Position numbers and translations under genes: made by a program. From positions 1 through 48,638 of the forward strand of contig JAKITV010000017.1 of NCBI GenBank assembly GCA_021647885.1: 48,638 nucleotides of DNA, given 5' to 3'. Below the pieces are notes generated by a model. The model was not told the origin of the DNA, did not search any database, and worked only from the letters and a program-made list of their open reading frames with translations. The stretch is from Flavobacteriaceae bacterium (GTDB lineage Bacteria > Bacteroidota > Bacteroidia > Flavobacteriales > Flavobacteriaceae). Below are positions 43,201-48,638 of this stretch, piece by piece (the stretch's first letter is position 1; each line of letters starts with the position of its first letter).

Positions 43201-44010
43201 ATGCAAAAGTTTAAATCAATTTTTAAAACGGAAAAACCTATCATAGGAATGATTCATGTAAAGGCTTTACCTGGAACTCCGAATCATAAATTAGAGTCAT
43301 CACAAATTATAGATCAAGCTTTAAGTGAAGCTAGAATTTATAAAGATGCTGGAATTGATTCTATTATGATTGAAAACATGCATGATATTCCATATATAAA
43401 AGGTGGTGTAGGACATGAGGTGAGTTCTTTAATGGCTCTAATAGCATATTTAATAAAAAACGAAACCAATTTACCTGTTGGTATACAAATTCTAGCTGGA
43501 GCTAACAAAGAAGCTTTGGCTGTTGCAAAGGCTTCCTCAATAGATTTTATTCGTGCTGAAGGGTTTGTGTTTGCACATACAGCAGACGAAGGTATTATTG
43601 AAGCACAAGCAGGAGATTTATTGCGTTATCGCAAACAAATTAATGCAGAAGATGTAGCTGTTTTTACAGATATTAAAAAGAAGCATAGTTCTCATGCTAT
43701 CACTCAAGACATATCATTATTAGAAACTGCAAAAGCTGCGCGTTTCTTTTTAAGCGATGGTGTTATTGTAACTGGAAGCCATACAGGAGAAGCCGCTTCT
43801 GTTGATGAATTGAAAGCCTTAAAAGAGGTTTTAGACTTTCCTATACTTGTTGGTTCAGGTATTACACAAGATAATGTATTAACTTATCTACCAATCTGTG
43901 ATGCTATGATTGTTGGTTCTTATTTTAAAGAAGAAGGTTATTGGGAAAATGATTTAAGTTATGAACGTGTTGCTAATTTTATGGATTATATAAAACTATT
44001 TAATAAGTAA
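43201..44010 (+). CDS. BtpA/SgcQ-family TIM-barrel protein
   Basis: The 269-residue protein shows the BtpA pattern: KPIIGMIHVKALPGTPNHKLE near 13-33, GIDSIMIENMHDIPYIK near 52-68, VGIQILAGANKEALAVAKAS near 95-114, FIRAEGFVFAH near 119-129, and GVIVTGSHTGEAAS. Named for a cyanobacterial photosystem assembly protein, the family is widespread in non-photosynthetic bacteria, often beside carbohydrate or nucleoside kinases, where its activity is not known. Its divergence from psuK-psuG from a 68-nt gap suggests a role in the same pathway; this is inference. Confidence 0.9.
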   Translation: MQKFKSIFKTEKPIIGMIHVKALPGTPNHKLESSQIIDQALSEARIYKDAGIDSIMIENMHDIPYIKGGVGHEVSSLMALIAYLIKNETNLPVGIQILAGANKEALAVAKASSIDFIRAEGFVFAHTADEGIIEAQAGDLLRYRKQINAEDVAVFTDIKKKHSSHAITQDISLLETAKAARFFLSDGVIVTGSHTGEAASVDELKALKEVLDFPILVGSGITQDNVLTYLPICDAMIVGSYFKEEGYWENDLSYERVANFMDYIKLFNK

Positions 44011-44137
44011 AAGTTATACTATAATTATATGGTTGTATAGCCTGTTTATTTTAATTTATTTAAAAAGAAACTAACAAAAATCATATTTTGAGTTGTTATT
44101 AATAATTAGTTTTATATCTTTAAATAAACGTTTAGAT

Positions 44138-46252
44138 ATGAAGATATATGATGACAAACACATCAAAAATGTAGCCTTTGTAGGTGCACATGATAGTGGT
44201 AAAACAACATTAGCAGAAACCATGCTTTTTGAAGCAGGATTAATCAAGAGAAGAGGTACTATTGAACAAAAAAACACTGTTGCAGATTATCACGAAATAG
44301 AACAAGAAAGAGAAACTTCAATTTTTGCAACACCACTTCACACCGAATGGCGTAACTACAAAATTAATATTATTGATACACCTGGTTTAGACGATTTTAT
44401 TGGCGAAATAATTTCATCAATTAGGGTTTCAGATACCATTGTTACAGTTTTAAATGCACAATATGGTGTAGAGATTGGAACAGAAATTATATGGAATTAT
44501 ATTGATAAATATTTAAAACCAACGTTGTTTGTTGTAAATCAAATAGATCATCCTAATGCTAATTTTGAAGATAGTTTTAAAAGTATAAAAACCTTAGTAG
44601 GTAATAATGCTGTTAAAATTCAGTATCCTATGGTGATCGATGGAGCGCAGTGTATTGTAGATGTTTTAAAAATGAAGATGTATAAGTTTAGTCCAGAAGG
44701 AGGGAAGCCTGAAAAATTCCCTATTCCAGAAGATCAAAAAGAAATAGCTGACTTTTTACATAATGAATTGATTGAAAAGGCTGCTGAAAATGATGAAGAA
44801 TTACTAGAATTATTCTTTGATAAAGGCACCTTAAACGAAGATGAAATGCGTCAAGGAATTAAAGCAGGAATGCTAAATCATGAATTATTCCCAGTATTTT
44901 GTGTGTCGGCTTTAAATGATATGGGAACAGGAAGATTAATGGGCTTTATAGATAATGTTGCTCCATCTGCAGCCGATTTAAAATCGGAGCAAAGTGTTGA
45001 AGGAGATGAAATAATTCGTAAAAAAGAGGAACCAACTGTATTATTTGTTTTCAAAACTGTTTATCAACCTAATTTAGGTCAAATAACATTTTTTAAAGTT
45101 AAATCTGGCGAAGTAAAACTTAACGATAAATTGGTAAATTCCAGAAACGATGAAACCGAAATCTTGAATCAGCTTTTTATCATGGATGGTAAAAAAAGAG
45201 AATCGGTATCAAAGTTAACAGTTGGTGATATTGGCGCCACATTAAAACTAAAATATACCGAAACCAACGACACCTTACATGCTGCGCGTAAACCTATTAC
45301 AATAAAACCAATTAAATATCCCAAGCCAAGAATTAAAAAAACAGTAAGTGCAGTTAATAAAAAGGATGAGGAAAAATTACATGAAGCTCTTAAAAAAATT
45401 CATAGTCAGGATCCAACAGTAATATCAGAATATTCTAAAGAACTAAAACAGCAACTTATTGGCTGTCAAGGCGAATTACATTTGGCTACAGTAGATTGGG
45501 CATTAAAAAATATTTATGGCATTGAGGCTAAATTTGAAAAACCAAGAATACCATATAGAGAAACAATACAGCGTACTTCTACTGCAAGTTATAAGCATAA
45601 AAAACAATCGGGTGGTTCTGGTCAATTTGGAGAAGTCCATTTAAAAATAGAACCTTGGTATGAAGGCATAGAAGAACCTCAAGGATTTAACATTAGAGGT
45701 AAAGAAGAAATAGAATTATCTTGGGGAGGAAAATTAGTGTTCTATAACTGTATTGTAGGAGGAGTTATAGATTTACGTTACTTACCATCTATTATGAAAG
45801 GTATATTAGAAGTAATGGAAACTGGTCCAATAACAAAATCGTATGTAAGAGATGTAAGAGTAATGGTTTATGATGGTAAAATGCATTCGGTTGACTCAAA
45901 TGATATATCGTTTAAAATTGCAGGAGCTCATGCATTTAAAGAAGCCTTTTTAAATGCTAAACCTAAATTACTAGAACCAGTACAGGAATTAGTTGTAAAA
46001 GTTCCTGAAGAAATGGTTGGCAATGTAATGACCGACTTACAATCTCGAAGATCAATTATACAGGGCTTTGATACTAATGATAATTATCAAATATTAAAAT
46101 GTATTACTCCAGTTGCCGAACTGTATGGCTACTCAACCGATTTACGTTCAATAACACAAGGTAGAGCTACATTTAGCTCTGTGTTTTCATCTTATCAACC
46201 AGTACCACATAATATTCAGGAAGAATTAATACAAAATAGTGTTAACAATTAA
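44138..46252 (+). CDS. EF-G paralogue (EF-G2-like) with altered GTPase motifs
   Basis: I start at the ATG at 44138 (MKIYDDKHIKNVAFVG); the longer frame adds a non-conserved hydrophobic stretch. The 704-residue protein has all five EF-G domains, but G motifs depart from EF-G: P-loop GAHDSGKT (16-23) is intact, switch I reads EQERETSI instead of the RGITI consensus, G3 is DTPGLDDF (80-87) with Leu84 where the catalytic His should be, and G4 is NQID (134-137) instead of NKxD. This fits the Bacteroidota EF-G2 branch, of which one Bacteroides member is reported to lack GTPase activity. It likely supports translation in special conditions. Confidence 0.9.
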   Translation: MKIYDDKHIKNVAFVGAHDSGKTTLAETMLFEAGLIKRRGTIEQKNTVADYHEIEQERETSIFATPLHTEWRNYKINIIDTPGLDDFIGEIISSIRVSDTIVTVLNAQYGVEIGTEIIWNYIDKYLKPTLFVVNQIDHPNANFEDSFKSIKTLVGNNAVKIQYPMVIDGAQCIVDVLKMKMYKFSPEGGKPEKFPIPEDQKEIADFLHNELIEKAAENDEELLELFFDKGTLNEDEMRQGIKAGMLNHELFPVFCVSALNDMGTGRLMGFIDNVAPSAADLKSEQSVEGDEIIRKKEEPTVLFVFKTVYQPNLGQITFFKVKSGEVKLNDKLVNSRNDETEILNQLFIMDGKKRESVSKLTVGDIGATLKLKYTETNDTLHAARKPITIKPIKYPKPRIKKTVSAVNKKDEEKLHEALKKIHSQDPTVISEYSKELKQQLIGCQGELHLATVDWALKNIYGIEAKFEKPRIPYRETIQRTSTASYKHKKQSGGSGQFGEVHLKIEPWYEGIEEPQGFNIRGKEEIELSWGGKLVFYNCIVGGVIDLRYLPSIMKGILEVMETGPITKSYVRDVRVMVYDGKMHSVDSNDISFKIAGAHAFKEAFLNAKPKLLEPVQELVVKVPEEMVGNVMTDLQSRRSIIQGFDTNDNYQILKCITPVAELYGYSTDLRSITQGRATFSSVFSSYQPVPHNIQEELIQNSVNN

Positions 46253-46263
46253 AATTTATAGAT

Positions 46264-46644
46264 ATGCAGACCAAGGTATTATATTTAAGTGATCTAAAGT
46301 TTAATTTAGAAACATGGAGAAGAGAATTAAGATTTCATTTTAACGAAATGGATACTTTTCAAGAAAAACTTGAGGAAATTGCAAGTAGAGAATTCAGTAA
46401 AGAATCTTTAATTCCTTTAGAAGGTTTTCAGAATCGTATTATGTTAGAAAAAAGTGCTATTTCTAAACTATCGCATAAATGTAAAGCAAAAATGAAAAAT
46501 ATCAATCATGTAAATTATCAAGAAGATTTAGATGGGAGATTACAAAATGAACAAAGCCCATTACGAGACGATATGAAAACCTATATTAAGCTTCATTATG
46601 AGCTTAAAGAAGAAATGATGGATTATTTTTTAGAATGGCTTTAA
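46264..46644 (+). CDS. small helical protein, unknown, in operon with the EF-G paralogue
   Basis: The gene starts 12 nt after the EF-G2-like stop. I do not recognise the 126-residue product. It is strongly helical and charged (NLETWRRELRFHFNEMDTFQEKLEEIASREFS, then a second helix pair ending LKEEMMDYFLEWL), with no signal peptide or membrane helix, and probably folds into a helical bundle. Proximity suggests joint expression with the EF-G paralogue; a direct partner role is a guess. Confidence 0.82.
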   Translation: MQTKVLYLSDLKFNLETWRRELRFHFNEMDTFQEKLEEIASREFSKESLIPLEGFQNRIMLEKSAISKLSHKCKAKMKNINHVNYQEDLDGRLQNEQSPLRDDMKTYIKLHYELKEEMMDYFLEWL

Positions 46645-46667
46645 GCTAAATAAAGAATTTTTTGAAA

Positions 46668-46767
46668 CCAACTATCCTCGAGGCAGAGCCTAGAGGAATT
46701 CTTTTCGATTAAATGTTAAGGAAAATGTTGCTGAATTGCGAAGTTGGGAAATAAACAACATTTTCCT
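46668..46767 (+). terminator. two stem-loops between convergent genes
   Basis: TCCTC-G-AGGC / GCCT-A-GAGGA (about 46676-46697) is a short hairpin with one mismatch. AGGAAAATGTTG (46719-46730) and CAACATTTTCCT (46756-46767) form a 12-bp stem with a 25-nt loop and a T run on the plus strand; it overlaps the minus-strand gene stop by 1 nt. Probably a terminator for the EF-G2 operon. Confidence 0.6.
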
Positions 46768-48074
46768 CAATTTTTAATATAGTCATTCACTACTAATTTT
46801 CGTTTGCCAGATGCCAATAATGGTATTTCCTCTATATATTCTATATTTATATTACTATCTTTTCCTAAATGTTCTTTAAACGTACTTTTTAATTGAGATT
46901 CTTCATTAAACTCTTGTGTTGTATTAAGCTTAAATACATAATCTTTTTTTCCTACCTGAATAAATTGAAACTGATTTAAATCAGAATATTTTGCCATTAA
47001 ACTTCCAATAATTAAAGATGAAATAATCTCACCATTAGTATTATATATCAAATCCAGTTTTCTACCTTCAACACTTTTAAAAACAGGTATATTATCACTA
47101 TTGTTTTCAATACAGGCGATATCTCCAGTATCATATCTAATTAAGGGCATGCAGTAATTAAACAAATCGGTAACAATAACTCTTCCAAGCTCTCCGGGTT
47201 TTACAGGTGTATCTTCTTCAAATTTTAAAATTTCAATAAAATAACTTGCCCAATTTATATCAAACTCATCACCTCCATGAATATTTTGTTGAGATAAAAT
47301 TCCGTTTTCATTATTAGAATATCTTGAAACAACAGGTGTTTTAAAATATTTTTGAATGGCTGTTTTTGTATATTCGTTTAAATGCTCAGCATTTGATATA
47401 ATTGAATTTAAATTACAATCTAAAGGATCTGATTCAATTTTATCAAGATATTTGCATATAGTTTCTAAAGAGGATGCATAAGAAATAATCCCTTTTTTAT
47501 TATTACTAGTTAAGGTTTTAATAAGCTTTGCTAACTCTTCATCATTAAGATTAAGGATATCCTGCATTTTTATATTTTGCATCCAAGCCAAGAAAGGACT
47601 CTTTTTGTTTCGAGGTGTCCAAACTCTCATATAAATTAATTGGGTTCCTAATTTATAACCTGCTTTTTCAGCAAAATAAATAGTGTCTGCAAAGTTTCTA
47701 TTGTGTTTGTTTTTATCTTGATATAATTTTAATGGTGTTCCCGTAGATCCACTGGTGGCAACTTTAAAATTATTCTTGTTCTTATTATATGAAAGTGATT
47801 TAAAACTCTCGAAATTATTCTTAACAATAGATTTATTTATAACCGGAAAACCTGTTAACGAAACTGTATTTTGATAAGGTTTATAAAAGGGAGTTGTAGA
47901 TACAGCATGATTAAGCAAATTAGAAAGATAGCCTTCTCTTAATTTAACAGATTTTTCCGAATGGTAATTCTCTAAAATGAATTTTATTTCTCTATAATGA
48001 CTCCTAATTGGGCCACCTTTTAAAAAATCAATAAACCAAAATGTTTTATTTCTAAAAGTATTTAAAAAACCCAT
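46767..48074 (-). CDS. PaaK/CapK-like adenylate-forming enzyme (phenylacetate-CoA ligase family)
   Basis: The 435-residue protein has the ANL-superfamily phosphate loop ATSGSTGTPLKLY near 107-119, RYSNNENGILSQQ in the middle, and RVIVTDLFNYCMPLIRYDTGDIACIE near 292-317, where the conserved RYDTGD Asp lies. Members include phenylacetate-CoA ligase and CapK, which is found with capsule genes. No polysaccharide or CoA-pathway gene neighbours it here. It could join an aryl or acyl acid to CoA or a sugar; the substrate is unknown. Confidence 0.9.
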   Translation of the reverse strand: MGFLNTFRNKTFWFIDFLKGGPIRSHYREIKFILENYHSEKSVKLREGYLSNLLNHAVSTTPFYKPYQNTVSLTGFPVINKSIVKNNFESFKSLSYNKNKNNFKVATSGSTGTPLKLYQDKNKHNRNFADTIYFAEKAGYKLGTQLIYMRVWTPRNKKSPFLAWMQNIKMQDILNLNDEELAKLIKTLTSNNKKGIISYASSLETICKYLDKIESDPLDCNLNSIISNAEHLNEYTKTAIQKYFKTPVVSRYSNNENGILSQQNIHGGDEFDINWASYFIEILKFEEDTPVKPGELGRVIVTDLFNYCMPLIRYDTGDIACIENNSDNIPVFKSVEGRKLDLIYNTNGEIISSLIIGSLMAKYSDLNQFQFIQVGKKDYVFKLNTTQEFNEESQLKSTFKEHLGKDSNINIEYIEEIPLLASGKRKLVVNDYIKN

Positions 48075-48470
48075 TTACTTATATTTAAAATAGAAACAAA
48101 TTTACCGCAAATCAAATCTTTAAAAACGTATAATTTTTTTAAAGAAACTTGAATCTATTGCATAAGCAAATTTAAGGATTCTTTTTAAAGGCTTTACTTA
48201 TCTTTTATTTTTTTTGAAATGTATTATAATGTACTGCGTTATATAACTTTGCTTTATTCGCTTCATTACTATTTTAAGTTTTTTAGCTCATGAATCTCGC
48301 TAACTCGATTTGCTCACCTAGTTAACATTGTTTTAGAGGAGTTCGCGAATCTCACAAGTTCGATTTGGATAAAACAATCTACCTACGCTACACTTCGGCA
48401 GACAAGTAGGAGAGTGGAGCGACCATATTTTTAGGCTAAAAAGGCAAGAGATGGAAATAATTCCAAAGCA
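48075..48470. other. 396-nt gap with degenerate repeat structure
   Basis: No gene was found. Two copies of GAATCTC-N6-TCGATTTG occur in direct order (48292-48312 and 48347-48367). ATTGTTTTA (48327-48335) and TAAAACAAT (48370-48378) form a 9-bp inverted pair around the second copy, and CCTAC/GTAGG lies further right. The promoter of the PaaK-like gene should be in the left part. Confidence 0.6.
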
Positions 48471-48638
48471 TTATCTATACTTTCTCCAACTTGTACCTTG
48501 TGTACATGGGCAATTACTAGCACCTTGCATAAAATCTAAACCTATGGTAATCATGTGCGTACCTGAGTTAAACCCAGAAAGGTCGTTTATTGTTAGCTGA
48601 TATGAATAAGCAAAATAAAGCCTGTTCTGCATAATGCC
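48471..48638 (-). CDS. C-terminal end of a PorP/SprF-like outer-membrane protein (partial)
   Basis: The frame is open from the right edge to a TAA at 48471, giving the last 55 residues. It reads RLYFAYSYQLTINDLSGFNSGTH, then MITIGLDF, then a C-terminal tail with CPCTQ and a basic end (WRKYR). A YSY strand, a turn, and a SGTH or SGSH motif followed by a final beta strand are typical for the end of PorP/SprF proteins of the type IX secretion and gliding system. Only the tail is seen, so the assignment is from pattern and not secure. Confidence 0.6.
   Translation of the reverse strand, partial: GIMQNRLYFAYSYQLTINDLSGFNSGTHMITIGLDFMQGASNCPCTQGTSWRKYR

Noticed and set aside
1-48638. CRISPR arrays, tRNA, rRNA or insertion sequences
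   Set aside because: I saw no regularly spaced repeats, no tRNA T-loop (GTTCGAATC-type) in any gap, no rRNA segment and no transposase. The repeats found are short palindromes and pairs.

Overview
The window is a low-GC (roughly one third G+C) chromosomal stretch from a member of the Bacteroidota, most likely a marine Flavobacteriaceae. The evidence is gene content and style: a fused E1 alpha/beta 2-oxoacid dehydrogenase, flavobacterial small membrane and stress proteins (YtxH / holin-like / DUF6327-like), a PorP/SprF-like C-terminus at the right edge, many lipoproteins with an SC lipobox, TAnnTTTG-type promoter boxes, and several families of short dispersed palindromes typical of flavobacterial intergenic DNA. 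I cannot name the genus.

Layout. 1-1.8 kb is accessory: a GxxH lipoprotein cut by the window edge and a ParE/RelE-type toxin-antitoxin pair lying between two 45-nt direct repeats. 1.8-6.1 kb (+) holds two unrelated sodium symporter systems (AGCS; DUF4212 + SSS) and a patatin. 6.2-10.2 kb (-) is a DsrE / M20 amidohydrolase / FMN-glutamate-synthase-like operon plus a membrane protein. 10.4-18.6 kb is mostly core: UvrD-type helicase, lipoprotein esterase, YrdC/Sua5 protein, OmpA lipoprotein, GT2, DUF998, a stand-alone HsdR-N nuclease-like protein and HolA. 18.66-19.99 kb is an orphan gene bracketed by inverted, self-complementary ends. 20-31 kb carries small conserved proteins, an alpha/beta hydrolase, an SUI1/YciH factor, the fused E1, Hsp20, an M19 dipeptidase, a broken GNAT gene, YebC, PhhB, an SDR protein and GcvT. 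31-34 kb has a secreted Xaa-Pro peptidase followed by a three-gene envelope/stress block. 34.2-39.5 kb (-) is the threonine operon thrA-thrB-thrC, preceded by a leader peptide of 35 codons rich in Thr and Ile. 39.65-44 kb holds Nnr, PsuK-PsuG and a divergent BtpA/SgcQ-family protein. 44.1-46.6 kb is an EF-G paralogue with altered GTPase motifs and a small helical partner. 46.8-48.6 kb is a PaaK/CapK-like adenylate-forming enzyme and the tail of a PorP/SprF protein.

How it works together. The clearest regulated unit is the thr operon: aspartate is taken by bifunctional ThrA to homoserine, then by ThrB and ThrC to threonine, with a candidate transcription-attenuation leader of about 0.4 kb containing several alternative stems. 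PsuK and PsuG together degrade pseudouridine. The window gives several natural experiments on short palindromes: an 18-bp palindrome sits in frame inside the helicase gene, inside one copy of a 90-nt tandem duplication, and nested within other palindromic repeats. No tRNA, rRNA, CRISPR array, transposase or phage structural gene was recognised.
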